Part shown: positions 47,224-56,176 of the stretch, in pieces
Layout of the letters: every line of letters begins with the position of its first letter
How positions within the stretch are numbered: position 1 is the stretch's first letter
Assembly: GCF_022374935.2 (NCBI RefSeq)
Contig: NZ_CP092430.2
Location: 3,906,001 to 3,970,000, forward strand
Source of the DNA: Mycolicibacter virginiensis
GTDB lineage: Bacteria > Actinomycetota > Actinomycetes > Mycobacteriales > Mycobacteriaceae
Length of the DNA stretch: 64,000 nucleotides
Reading direction: 5' to 3'
The notes under the pieces: generated by a model
Told to the model about the DNA's origin: nothing
Seen by the model: the letters and a program-made list of their open reading frames with translations, nothing else
The model's database searches: none
Program-made: the position numbers and the translations under genes

Positions 47224-47638
47224 GATTCGGAACCGGTTCGTAGCGCAGCATCGTGACGTCGTGGTCCGGGTAGTCGCAGAACACCGGCTGCACCCGCATC
47301 CCCACCACCAGATCCGCGGGATCGGCGTTGACCAGTTCGGTGGAGAACCGCGGGCCTTCGTCCCATTCGACGATCGCCAACAGCTGCGGGACGGCGTCGG
47401 CGAAGTGCAGCCCGACCGGCCGGCGGGCCACCGTGAAGGAGTACAGCGTGCCCATTCCGGAGATCTCGCGCCATTCCAGATCATCAGCCAGCGTGCGCGG
47501 CGCCCGAACACGCGGATAGAACACGTAACTCTCGGTTGACGGTGAGTACTGGATGACGATGCGATGCTGCGCCAGCGCATCCCAGAACGGAGCGGTGGTG
47601 GGCGTCTTGACCGGCATCGGCCGCTCAAAAGTGGTCAT
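47216..47638 (-). CDS. DUF35 OB-fold protein without zinc ribbon
   Basis: A 140-residue DUF35 protein: PFWDALAQHRIVIQYSPSTESYVFYPRVRAP, then GMGTLYSFTVARRPVGLHF and DLVVGMRVQPVF. The N-terminal ribbon has lost its four cysteines. It lies 6 nt after the thiolase stop, forming the second DUF35-thiolase pair in the cluster. Confidence 0.88.
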   Translation of the reverse strand: MTTFERPMPVKTPTTAPFWDALAQHRIVIQYSPSTESYVFYPRVRAPRTLADDLEWREISGMGTLYSFTVARRPVGLHFADAVPQLLAIVEWDEGPRFSTELVNADPADLVVGMRVQPVFCDYPDHDVTMLRYEPVPNRG

Positions 47639-47644
47639 CGGGTT

Positions 47645-48853
47645 TCAGTCCCCTTCCAGGATGAGGGTCGTCTGTTCCGACAGGATCCCGCCGTTGCCCG
47701 AGACGAAGGCCCGGTTGCAGTCGGCCACCTGCGCAGCCTGAGCCCGGCCCATGATCTGGCGGGTGGCGTCGCAGACGTGGTGCATGCCGCCGGCCAGGCC
47801 GGCCTGGCCAAATCCGAGTTGACCGCCCGCGGTGTTGAGTGGGAAGTCGCCGCGGAAGGTCAGGTCGTGATCGGCGAGGAACTGCATGCCCTTGCCCTTC
47901 TCGCAGAACCCGGCGTCCTCCAGCGACAGCAGCACGGTGATCGTGTAGCAGTCGTAGATGGAGACCATGTCCATATCCGCGCGCGTCAGATCCGTCATGG
48001 CGAAGGCGGTGTCGGCGGCCTCGCGGATGGGAGTCGCCAGCAGGTCTGCGGCGTATGTCGGTGTCTTAAACGGCACGTGTTCGCCGAATCCCTTGATCCA
48101 CACCGGACGGTTGCGGGCTCGCTTGGCGACCTCGGTGCTGGCGATCACCACCGCGGCGCCGCCCACGCAGGGCATCACGATCTCCAGCATGTGCAGCGGG
48201 TCGGCGATCACCGGGCTGGCCAGTACGTCTTCAACGGTCAGCGGGGTGTCGCGCCAGATGGCGCCGTCGGTGTGATTGGCGTTGACGCGCTGATCGACGA
48301 CCAGTTTGGCCATCGCCCGCTCGTCGTAACCGTAGACGGCGCCGTAGCGAGTGGCGACCTGGCCGTAGGGGCCGTTCTGCCCCAGGTTGCCGTAGGGAAT
48401 CTCGAACTCGGCTTGCGGAGAACCGTATTGGTTGCTCGAGGACCCGAAGAACATGGCGTCGACCAGTGGCTTGGGTTTACGTTCCGACATCGGGGTGATG
48501 TAGCGGGCCGGCAGCGCGCACAGCACCACATCACAGATGCCCAGTTCGATCGCCGCCGCGGCACGCCAGACCATGGCCGCGGCACTGGCCCCGCCCAAGT
48601 CGACGATTTCGGCGAACCGCGCTGGAACACCCAGGTATTCGGCGATCGTGGAGGGTACGAAGATCTCGGATTCGCCCAGGTGTGAGGTGACGATGCCGTT
48701 GACGAGTTCGCCCGGCAGGCCCGCGTCGGCCAGTGCTGCCGCGCTCAGTTCGGCCCACTGCTCCAGGGTGAACGGGGCCGGGGTGGCCTTGTTCATCCGT
48801 TCCGGCGGCAGCTCGACGTAGCCGACGATCGCGGCGTCTCCACGTAGTCCCAT
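47645..48853 (-). CDS. Thiolase-like protein (Ltp2-type), nucleophile Cys absent
   Basis: A 402-residue SCP2-thiolase-like protein, starting MGLRGDAAIVGYVELPPERM. The usual nucleophile segment reads VDLGGASAAAMVWRA, without cysteine, as in aldolase-type members such as Ltp2. SIYDCYTITVLLSLEDAGFC and NTAGGQLGFGQAGLAGGMHHV follow. With its DUF35 partner it is a candidate for the retro-aldol step of side-chain degradation. It starts 17 nt after the acyl-CoA dehydrogenase gene. Confidence 0.9.
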   Translation of the reverse strand: MGLRGDAAIVGYVELPPERMNKATPAPFTLEQWAELSAAALADAGLPGELVNGIVTSHLGESEIFVPSTIAEYLGVPARFAEIVDLGGASAAAMVWRAAAAIELGICDVVLCALPARYITPMSERKPKPLVDAMFFGSSSNQYGSPQAEFEIPYGNLGQNGPYGQVATRYGAVYGYDERAMAKLVVDQRVNANHTDGAIWRDTPLTVEDVLASPVIADPLHMLEIVMPCVGGAAVVIASTEVAKRARNRPVWIKGFGEHVPFKTPTYAADLLATPIREAADTAFAMTDLTRADMDMVSIYDCYTITVLLSLEDAGFCEKGKGMQFLADHDLTFRGDFPLNTAGGQLGFGQAGLAGGMHHVCDATRQIMGRAQAAQVADCNRAFVSGNGGILSEQTTLILEGD

Positions 48854-48870
48854 GTGGGGTGTCCTTCATC

Positions 48871-51090
48871 TCATTTGCGGGGCAGGCCGAGAATCATCTG
48901 CGCGATGATGTTCAGCTGAATTTCCTTGGTACCGCCGCCGATCAGCTCGGCCGGCGACAACAGATATGGTTCGACGACAGCCGGCTCGGAATCGGCGACC
49001 ATCGCCAGTCGCCCGACGGTGGCCAAGGTGGCGTGGAAGGTGCGGCGCAGCAGCACGTTCATCGCCACTTTCGCGATGCTCGACGACGCCCCCGTGCCCT
49101 CGCCGTCCAGCAGCCTGATGGTCTCGCGCACCCCGAGTGCCCTGATCGCGTTGGCGTAGGCGTCGAGTTCGCCAAGTGCGCGCAGTGCGTCATCGCGCGA
49201 TCGGCCCGGGGCCGCGGCGATGGCCCGCAGCGCCACGGCCCGGTCGTTCTCGACGTATCCGCTGATGGCGGTGCGCTCCTCGGCCATGGTGGCGATCGCC
49301 AGCTGCCAGCCTTCGGTGGGCTCTCCGAGCAGCATCTCGTCGGGTACGAAGACGTCGGTGAGGAACACTTCGTTGAATTCGGCTGCCCCGGTGGCCATCA
49401 CGATCGGCTGGACTTCGATGCCCGGCGAGCGCATGTCCACGATGAAATAGCCGATCCCGCGATGCTTGGCTGCCGTGGGGTCGGTACGGGCCAGCAGTGC
49501 GCCGTAGTCTGCGCGCTGCGCGGCCGAGGTCCAGATCTTGTGGCCGTTGATGCGCCATCCGCCGTCGACCTTGACCGCGCGAGTGGTCAGCGACGCCAGG
49601 TCGGAGCCGGCTCCGGGCTCGGAGAACAGCTGGCACCAGGCGAGTTCGCCGCGCTGGGTCGGGGGAATCAGCCGCTGCTGCAGGGCATCCGGTGCGGCGC
49701 GCACGAGCGACGGCAGGATCCATTCGGCGATGCCCAGCGACGGCCGGACCAGACCGGGCCGTTTGGCGAACTCCTCGATGATGATCAGCTGCTGCAATGG
49801 GGAAGCGTCGCGTCCCCACGGCGCGGGCCACTGCGGGGCGATCAGCCCGGCTTCGGCGATCAGCGTCCGCTGCGGGCCCGTTTCGAAGTGCGGGTAGTCG
49901 CCCTGGCGTCCCGGACCGTCGTTGACCAGCGCTTGGGCGGCGTCGAGAGTCGCGGCGACCCCCGCCCGGAACTCGGCTTCCGCGCCGCCGAGGTCGACGG
50001 TGAAGTCCCGCTGCTGCGCGACGGTCAGCTCGCCGAGCCGACGGGCCCAGTCGGTGGCAGCACCGATCGAAGCGGCGATGCTGGTGGCGCGGCGCCAATA
50101 CAGGTGCAGATCGTGTTCCCAGGTGAACCCGATCGCACCGAACATCGTCAGCGTGTCGAACACGGTGTCCGGGCACGGTGCGACTGCCGCCAACGCCGCG
50201 GTGGCGGCGGCGATGCGATGCTGCGGGGCGGAATCGGCGACAGCTCGCAATGCGTCCCACGCTGCGGCACAGGCCAGTTCGGCGCTGACCAGCAACATGG
50301 CCGCCTGGTGCTGCAATGCCTGGAACGTACCGATCCGGACACCGAACTGTTCGCGGGTGTGCAGATGCGCGGTGGCCGCCTCGACGCACCACCCGGCGAT
50401 GCCGGCACACACCGCTGCGGCAAGACCGACGGCGAGATACTCCGCGCGCCCGGTGTCGATCCCGGTCAGTGCCTCGGCGGCGCGCACCGGGTGATCGGCC
50501 AGGGTGATCGTGGCCAGGTCGGTGAGCAGGTCCGTGCCGGCCACCGGCTGGATCGTCGCCCGGGCTGTGTCGACCACGGCCCACAGGCCGGTCCCGTCCT
50601 CGCAGCGGGCGCAGACCAGCGCGAGGCGGGCCGAGCGGGCACCGGAGATCACGTCCGAGGCACCGCTGATCAGCCAGCCGTCGTCGGCTCGTCGTGCGAC
50701 GAAGTCCGATTGCCCGCCGAGCACGACGGCTGCCGGCGCACCGGCGGCGAGGGCACGCAAATACTCCTCCCGCGCCGGCGTGGCCTCGGCGAGCAGACCG
50801 ACCGCGCCGGCGGTCACCGTCGGCAGCAGCGGACCCGGTAGCGACACTGTTCCCGCGGCCTCCAGTACGGCGGCGACGTCGAGCAGCCCACCGCCCTGGC
50901 CGCCGTACTGTTCAGGCAGATGAATCGCGTGGAACCCGTTGGCGACCAAGTCGTCCCACCAAGCCGGCAGTTCCCCGGCAGCCAGCGCATCGAAGGCCTT
51001 GCGGGTGTCGGCCATCGGTGCGTGCCGGCCGGCGAACTGCCGCAGCGACTCGCCGAGTTGGCGTTGTTCGGCGCTGAGCGTCACGCTCAC
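48871..51090 (-). CDS. Fused double acyl-CoA dehydrogenase (FadE34-like)
   Basis: A 739-residue protein with two acyl-CoA dehydrogenase domains in tandem (about 1-360 and 375-739). Domain 2 has the flavin-binding WCQLFSEPGAGSDLASL and DGGWRINGHKIWTSAA, and ends LIGGGTKEIQLNIIAQMILGLP; domain 1 is more divergent (GFTWEHDLHLYWRRA). FadE34, which acts on steroid side-chain CoA esters, has this fused layout. The GTG overlaps the IclR stop (GTGA). Confidence 0.92.
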   Translation of the reverse strand: MSVTLSAEQRQLGESLRQFAGRHAPMADTRKAFDALAAGELPAWWDDLVANGFHAIHLPEQYGGQGGGLLDVAAVLEAAGTVSLPGPLLPTVTAGAVGLLAEATPAREEYLRALAAGAPAAVVLGGQSDFVARRADDGWLISGASDVISGARSARLALVCARCEDGTGLWAVVDTARATIQPVAGTDLLTDLATITLADHPVRAAEALTGIDTGRAEYLAVGLAAAVCAGIAGWCVEAATAHLHTREQFGVRIGTFQALQHQAAMLLVSAELACAAAWDALRAVADSAPQHRIAAATAALAAVAPCPDTVFDTLTMFGAIGFTWEHDLHLYWRRATSIAASIGAATDWARRLGELTVAQQRDFTVDLGGAEAEFRAGVAATLDAAQALVNDGPGRQGDYPHFETGPQRTLIAEAGLIAPQWPAPWGRDASPLQQLIIIEEFAKRPGLVRPSLGIAEWILPSLVRAAPDALQQRLIPPTQRGELAWCQLFSEPGAGSDLASLTTRAVKVDGGWRINGHKIWTSAAQRADYGALLARTDPTAAKHRGIGYFIVDMRSPGIEVQPIVMATGAAEFNEVFLTDVFVPDEMLLGEPTEGWQLAIATMAEERTAISGYVENDRAVALRAIAAAPGRSRDDALRALGELDAYANAIRALGVRETIRLLDGEGTGASSSIAKVAMNVLLRRTFHATLATVGRLAMVADSEPAVVEPYLLSPAELIGGGTKEIQLNIIAQMILGLPRK

Positions 51091-52001
51091 GTGCTCTCCT
51101 CATGTTCTCCACGTGCAGTCCACTGGGATTGGATACGCGCGGCGGTCTCTCGCACGGCCGCACCGAGTTCGGCGACCTCCGCCGCGGTCAGGGCCGCGAA
51201 GGGGGCGACTCCCACCGACATCGTCGCCGTCCCGTCGATGTCGCGGACCGGAGCCGAGACACTGGCGATCGGATGCCGCTCGGTGTTGCCGAGTTCGTCG
51301 GGCAGGTAGTCGACCTCGGTGAGATCGGCGAACGCCGTGGCCAACCGCGCGGTGATCTCGTCGGGCTCGCCGTCGGCCGCCAGCGCCTGCAGGGCCGAGT
51401 ACACCCGCACATATTCGCGGCTCATCCGGTCGATCGCGTAGCCGCGCCGGCCGACCTCGTCGAGCACGGCGGCCAGCCGTCGCCGCAACCGCGGCGACGG
51501 CGCGCCCAGCCCGCTGAGCCATTCCTTCTTGACCGGTTCGCCTGCGCCGGCGATGAACTCACGGCCGAACGGCGCCACCAGCGGAATCCGGAAGCCGGCG
51601 CCCAACCGCAAGCCGGCGATCGACTCCCCGACCGAATCGGTCACCACCACTGTCGCGCCCTGGCGGGCCCCGAGGATCACCTGTCGGCCGACCGCGTCGA
51701 AAAGCCGCTGCAGCTCCGGCCGGAAGGCCTGCCGATTGATGGGGCGGGCGAGCGCGGCCAGCGCGGGGCCCCAGGAATATCCGCCCGACCGGCGGTCCCG
51801 CACGAGCCACTGCCGGCCGGCCAGGGTGGCGAGGATCGCGTGGCAGGTGCCGTGGCTGATGCCCAAAGTCTGCGAGATCTCCGACAGGGAGAAGTGTCGT
51901 TCCGGGTCGGCGGCCAGCAGCTCCAGGATCCGCATCACCCGCTCGGTCGGCGGCGACGACACCGGACGGACCGTGCCGCCCGCACCCATCGCTGCCGTCA
52001 T
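51087..52001 (-). CDS. IclR-family transcriptional regulator
   Basis: A 304-residue IclR protein: winged helix PPTERVMRILELLAADPERHFSLSEISQTLGIS at residues 18-55, effector domain with DRMSREYVRVYSALQALA. Its ATG at 52001 lies inside an inverted repeat that may be its own operator. It is embedded in the catabolic operon, 51 nt after the SDR stop, and coupled to the fused dehydrogenase. Confidence 0.9.
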   Translation of the reverse strand: MTAAMGAGGTVRPVSSPPTERVMRILELLAADPERHFSLSEISQTLGISHGTCHAILATLAGRQWLVRDRRSGGYSWGPALAALARPINRQAFRPELQRLFDAVGRQVILGARQGATVVVTDSVGESIAGLRLGAGFRIPLVAPFGREFIAGAGEPVKKEWLSGLGAPSPRLRRRLAAVLDEVGRRGYAIDRMSREYVRVYSALQALAADGEPDEITARLATAFADLTEVDYLPDELGNTERHPIASVSAPVRDIDGTATMSVGVAPFAALTAAEVAELGAAVRETAARIQSQWTARGEHEEST

Positions 52002-52015
52002 ACTTTCGAAAAGTA
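52001..52015 (-). promoter_or_regulatory. Inverted repeat at the iclR start codon
   Basis: TACTTT-CGA-AAAGTA: perfect 6-bp arms with a 3-nt spacer, touching the first base of the iclR ATG. Suitable for autorepression or blocking of transcription from upstream. Confidence 0.45.
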
Positions 52016-52052
52016 CGTCGAATAGTCGACGCACGCAAGTTCGCGGCGGACC

Positions 52053-52877
52053 TCAGCCGGCCGCAGCCACCCGCGCGCGCTCCCGTACCGACGCCACCAC
52101 CCCGCCGTCGTTGAGAATGTCGGTTCCGGTGAGATAACCCGCCTGGTTGCTGACGCAGAACGCCAGCAGTTCAGCCATCTCCTCAGGCGTTCCCCAGCGC
52201 GGGACCGCGGCGTCGGTAACCATCGCCCCCGCACCGGCCCGCTCCTCCAACCGGCCCATCTCGGTGTCCACCGAACCGGGCGAGACCGAGACGATGCGCA
52301 GCCCGCGACCGTTGAACCGCTCGGCCTGCGCGCTGGAGTACCAGCGGACGAACGCCTTGCTCACCGCGTAGGCGAAACCCGAACGCACCTCCGGCGGCAT
52401 CGGGTCGCATACCGCCGCCATGGCATCGGTGAACTCACCGGAATCGTGCAATGCCAGCGGGAACTGGCCGGTGGGAATCAACTCGTCGGGCAGCAGGTGT
52501 GCGGCCATGGACGCGACGTTGACGATCGCGGCGCCCCCGGGTGCCGTACCAAGGAAGATCTCGTTGACGTTGAGAGTGCCGATCGCATTGGTCCGCATGA
52601 CGTAGTCGGCGTCACCCATGCTCGGGCTGACTCCGGCGGCGTGGATCACCGAGGTGAGGGGCCCGATTCCGGCCGCGGTGGCGAACAGCGAGGCGACCGC
52701 GTCGCGATCGGTGACGTCGCAGTGCACGGTCACGATGTCGTGTTCCTGCAGCACATCCGCAGCGGCCTCCAGCCGGTCTTGCCGGATATCGCAGAGCACG
52801 ACGGGCTGCTGGCGACCGACGATCTTCGCGGTGGCCAGCCCCATCCCCCCGGCACCGCCGGTGATAACGGAAACCAT
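52053..52877 (-). CDS. Short-chain dehydrogenase/reductase
   Basis: A 274-residue SDR: VSVITGGAGGMGLATAKIV, CDVTDRDAV, VNVASMAAHL, catalytic YAVSK with an insertion before it, and GLRIVSVSPGSVDTEMGRL. Similar in style to 3-alpha-hydroxysteroid dehydrogenases. ATG at 52877, 4 nt after the amidohydrolase stop. Confidence 0.9.
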   Translation of the reverse strand: MVSVITGGAGGMGLATAKIVGRQQPVVLCDIRQDRLEAAADVLQEHDIVTVHCDVTDRDAVASLFATAAGIGPLTSVIHAAGVSPSMGDADYVMRTNAIGTLNVNEIFLGTAPGGAAIVNVASMAAHLLPDELIPTGQFPLALHDSGEFTDAMAAVCDPMPPEVRSGFAYAVSKAFVRWYSSAQAERFNGRGLRIVSVSPGSVDTEMGRLEERAGAGAMVTDAAVPRWGTPEEMAELLAFCVSNQAGYLTGTDILNDGGVVASVRERARVAAAG

Positions 52878-52881
52878 TGCG

Positions 52882-54144
52882 CTATGCCTGCGCCAGCTGC
52901 TTGTCGGTGTAGCGGCGCGCCCATTCGGCACGCGGCCGGATCGACACGTCCACATCGGTGGCCGTCGCCCGTAGCGCCCCCACCGTCGCCTGCTCGCGCG
53001 CGGTGTGGGCGAACGGATCCCAGCCGAAGAACCGACAGGAGTTCTCCCAGGTGATCTTGTTGATGTCGGCGTCGTCGGCGCCGGCGGCCTCCAGTTCGGC
53101 GAGCACCTGCTCGGGGGCGTCCGGCCAGAAGCAGTCCGAGTGCGGATAGTCGCATTCCCAGGCGATGATGTCGATGCCGATCTCGTGGCGCAGCTTCAGC
53201 GACGTCTTGTCGGTGACGTAACACGCCAGCGAGTGCTCGCGGAACACCTCGGACGGCAGCTTGTCACCGAAGTCGCGACGCAGCCACTTCTGGTTGGTGT
53301 AGTGCCGGTCGCTGCGGTCCAGGTAGAAGGGGATCCAGCCGATACCGCCCTCGGAGAACGCGAACTTCAGGTCCGGGTAGTTGCGCATTGCCGGGCCCCA
53401 CAACAGGTCCTGGGCGCACATCGCCGAGATCTGGGTGGCCAGGATGATCAGGTTGTCGATCGGGGCGTTGGGGGCCATGCTGATCGCCCCGAAGCCGGTG
53501 CCGATGTGCAGACACATCACCACACCGGTCTCCGACAGCGTGCGGAAAACCGGGCCCCAGTACTCCTCGTCGTGATAGCTGGGCAGGCCCTCCAGGTGCG
53601 GCAGTTCGGGCATGGTGACCGCGCGGCAGCCCTTGGCCGCCACCCGGCGGATCTCGGCGCACATCGCCTCGGGGTTCCAGGTCGGCAGGATCGCGATCGG
53701 GATGAAGCGGCCCGGATAGGAACCGGCCCACTCGTCGATGTGCCAGTCGTTGTAGGCCGACACCATCACCAAGGTGACGTGTTCGCGGGTCATGTTCAGG
53801 TGGCGCGCGGAGAACCCGGTGAAGGTCGGGAAGCACATCGAGGCGAGGATGCCGTTGCGGCTCATGTCGCGCACCCGTTCGTGCACGTCGTACACGCCGG
53901 GGCGCATCTCGGCGAAACCGGCGGGGTCGCGCCCCCACTCCTCGGCCGGCCACGACACCACGGCATTGAGCCCGCTGACGCCTTGCGGGCGGCCCTGATA
54001 CATCCACTGGTCGACGCCTTTGTCGTCGGTGACGACGATCGGCGCCTCCGCCTTGTACTTGGCCGGGACATGGTTGAGGAACATGTCGGGCGGCTCCACC
54101 ACGTGGTCGTCGATGCTGACCAGGATCAAGTCGTCGATGTTCAT
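52882..54144 (-). CDS. Amidohydrolase family metal-dependent hydrolase
   Basis: A 420-residue amidohydrolase_2 protein: SIDDHVVEPPDMFLNHVP, MCLHIGTGFG, FAFSEGGIGWIPFYLDR and WECDYPHSDCFWP carry the metal-site residues. First gene of the minus-strand operon that runs to the SnoaL-like gene. Only 25 nt separate its ATG from the divergent AraC GTG, so the two promoters must overlap the coding ends. Confidence 0.9.
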   Translation of the reverse strand: MNIDDLILVSIDDHVVEPPDMFLNHVPAKYKAEAPIVVTDDKGVDQWMYQGRPQGVSGLNAVVSWPAEEWGRDPAGFAEMRPGVYDVHERVRDMSRNGILASMCFPTFTGFSARHLNMTREHVTLVMVSAYNDWHIDEWAGSYPGRFIPIAILPTWNPEAMCAEIRRVAAKGCRAVTMPELPHLEGLPSYHDEEYWGPVFRTLSETGVVMCLHIGTGFGAISMAPNAPIDNLIILATQISAMCAQDLLWGPAMRNYPDLKFAFSEGGIGWIPFYLDRSDRHYTNQKWLRRDFGDKLPSEVFREHSLACYVTDKTSLKLRHEIGIDIIAWECDYPHSDCFWPDAPEQVLAELEAAGADDADINKITWENSCRFFGWDPFAHTAREQATVGALRATATDVDVSIRPRAEWARRYTDKQLAQA

Positions 54145-54169
54145 GGCTCTACTAGTACCCTGGAAAATC

Positions 54170-54997
54170 GTGACCGTCTCCGCGCGTTCGGCCATAGATT
54201 TTGCAGAACCGGCCAACATCGATCTGCGCCGTGGCGGCCGCGCGCGGGCCGGCAGCTACCTCTACGAGGGACGGCAGTTGGTCACCGGCTGGCATTCCCA
54301 TGACTTGCACCAGATCGAGTACGCCGTCGGCGGCGTGGTCGAAGTCGAGACCGCCGCGGCGCACTATCTGTTGCCACCGCAGCAGGCGGCCTGGATCCCC
54401 GCCGGCCTGGAGCATCAGGCCGTCATGCGTGCCGAGGTGCGCACCGTGGCGGTGATGTTCGACCCCGAGCTGGTCGCCCACGCTGGTGACCGGGCCCGCA
54501 TCCTGACCGTTTCGCCGCTGATCCGGGAGATGATGCTGCATTCGCTGCGCTGGCCCATCGAAAGGGCCGACGGCGACGTGGTCTCCGACGACTTCTTCCG
54601 CACCCTGGGGCACCTGGTTTCCGCCGCACTGGACCACGAGGCGCCGCTGAGCCTGCCCACCTCGGATCACCCGATCGTCGGCGCGGCCATGGTCTACACC
54701 AAGGAACACCTGGCGTCGGTGACCGCGGCCGAGGTCGCCCACGCCGTCGCCGTGTCCGAGCGCACCCTGCGCCGTCAGTTCGAAGCGGTGATCGGGATGT
54801 CCTGGCGCACTTACCTGCTACACGCCCGAATGCTGCAGGCGATGGCGCTGCTGGCCGCCCCCGACCAGGGGGTCCAGCAGACCGCGACGGCTATCGGCTT
54901 CGACAGCCTGTCCGCGTTCACCCGGGCGTTCACCCGCTTCGCCGGTGAGGCTCCGTCGAGCTACCACCGCCGAATCATGACCACTACGGCGTCTTAA
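54170..54997 (+). CDS. AraC-family transcriptional regulator
   Basis: A 275-residue AraC/XylS regulator with an N-terminal cupin (RAGSYLYEGRQLVTGWHSHDLHQIEYAVGG) and a C-terminal pair of helix-turn-helix motifs (VTAAEVAHAVAVSERTLRRQF; QQTATAIGFDSLSAFTRAFTRFAGEAPSSY). It probably controls the divergent operon or the six-gene operon that it meets at its 3' end, where it overlaps the dehydrogenase by 14 nt. GTG at 54170 is the chosen start. Confidence 0.9.
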   Translation: MTVSARSAIDFAEPANIDLRRGGRARAGSYLYEGRQLVTGWHSHDLHQIEYAVGGVVEVETAAAHYLLPPQQAAWIPAGLEHQAVMRAEVRTVAVMFDPELVAHAGDRARILTVSPLIREMMLHSLRWPIERADGDVVSDDFFRTLGHLVSAALDHEAPLSLPTSDHPIVGAAMVYTKEHLASVTAAEVAHAVAVSERTLRRQFEAVIGMSWRTYLLHARMLQAMALLAAPDQGVQQTATAIGFDSLSAFTRAFTRFAGEAPSSYHRRIMTTTAS

Positions 54998-56162
54998 CCA
55001 CTGGCGGCGAATAATTCGGCTTGCCGAGGCCCAGCACGTATTGGGCGATCATGTTGCGGAAAACCTCCAGGGTCCCGCCGTAGATGCCGACCAGTGGAGC
55101 GAACCGGAAGACGTAGTCCGAGGCCCCACCGTCGATGGCACCGTCGGTGTCGATCGGCAGCGCCGACGCACTTCCGAGCAGGTCCATCAGGTCCGGCGAG
55201 ACATCGCGCATCGCCTGCGCCAGCGCCACCCGTCCGAAAATGGACGGCGCCGACAGCGACGCCTCGACCCGCGCCGCGGCGCGCCCGAGCCGGTAGGCCA
55301 CCGAACGATCCGCGATGCTCCCCGACCGCCCGGCCACCTCGCCCGCCTTGTCGACGGCGACGGCCATGAAGTTCGCCTGGTGCATCATGATCGAGACATC
55401 CTGCAATCCATCGGGATTGGCGTCCACCGCGCCGTGCTCGACGTTGAGCGGCTCACGCAGCACCGTCCAGCCGCCGTTGACCTCGCCGAGGCGGTACTTG
55501 TCGTCGACGCGCACGTCGCTGTAGTAGACGATGTTGGTGCGGTCGCCGTCGACGGTGCGCAGGCCCTGGATCTCGATGCCCGGAGTGTTCAACGGCACCA
55601 GGAACATGGTGAGGCTCTTGTGTTTCCGCGCTTCTGGGTCGGTGTTGGTGATCAGGAAGACGTACTGGCAGTTGTGCGCGCCGGTGGTGAACATCTTGGA
55701 GCCGTTAATGACCCAGCTGTCGCCGTCGCGCACCGCGCGGGTCTTGCAGGTCGCGACGTCGGAGCCGCCCTCGGGCTCGGTGTAGCCCAGGCAGAGCCGG
55801 ATGTGGCCGCTGAAGACCCCGGGCAGGATCTCCTCGCACAGCTCGGGCGAGCCGAAGGAGGCAACCGACCGGGCGACCATCGCGGTGGTTCCCCAGGTGA
55901 CCCAGGGCACGTGGGCGCGGCGCTTCTCCAGTTCCCAGATACGTCGGCGCACGCGCGGCAGGCCGCCGTCGGCCTCGGTTTTCCATTCCGCTTCCAGGTA
56001 ACCGGCGGCGCCCAACGCCAGGTGAACGACCTCGTCGAAGTTGTCCCCGGTCTCCCGGTCTCGGCGCTTGACGTCCGCGGTCACATGGGTGGCCAGGAAT
56101 GCGCGCACCTCCTCGCGGAAAGCCAGGTCGTCGTCGGTCAGCTGCGGTTGTGAGAAGTCCAT
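54984..56162 (-). CDS. Acyl-CoA dehydrogenase, catalytic-type subunit
   Basis: A 392-residue acyl-CoA dehydrogenase. Flavin motifs LGYTEPEGGSDVATCKT and DGDSWVINGSKMFTTGA; the C-terminal PLVGIYGGTLEVFRNMIAQYVLGL carries the glutamate expected of the catalytic base. It pairs with the adjacent shorter homologue (14 nt apart), as in the alpha2beta2 FadE pairs of steroid degradation. Last gene of a six-gene operon. Confidence 0.93.
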   Translation of the reverse strand: MDFSQPQLTDDDLAFREEVRAFLATHVTADVKRRDRETGDNFDEVVHLALGAAGYLEAEWKTEADGGLPRVRRRIWELEKRRAHVPWVTWGTTAMVARSVASFGSPELCEEILPGVFSGHIRLCLGYTEPEGGSDVATCKTRAVRDGDSWVINGSKMFTTGAHNCQYVFLITNTDPEARKHKSLTMFLVPLNTPGIEIQGLRTVDGDRTNIVYYSDVRVDDKYRLGEVNGGWTVLREPLNVEHGAVDANPDGLQDVSIMMHQANFMAVAVDKAGEVAGRSGSIADRSVAYRLGRAAARVEASLSAPSIFGRVALAQAMRDVSPDLMDLLGSASALPIDTDGAIDGGASDYVFRFAPLVGIYGGTLEVFRNMIAQYVLGLGKPNYSPPVVKTP

Positions 56163-56176
56163 GTTTTTCGGGTGTC

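Noticed and set aside
47224..47628. Upstream extension of the SnoaL-like frame
   Set aside because: It is a shadow of the DUF35 gene in another frame and has no NTF2-type sequence.
48859..50841. 660-codon open frame on the plus strand
   Set aside because: It is antisense to the fused acyl-CoA dehydrogenase, whose sequence clearly matches its family.
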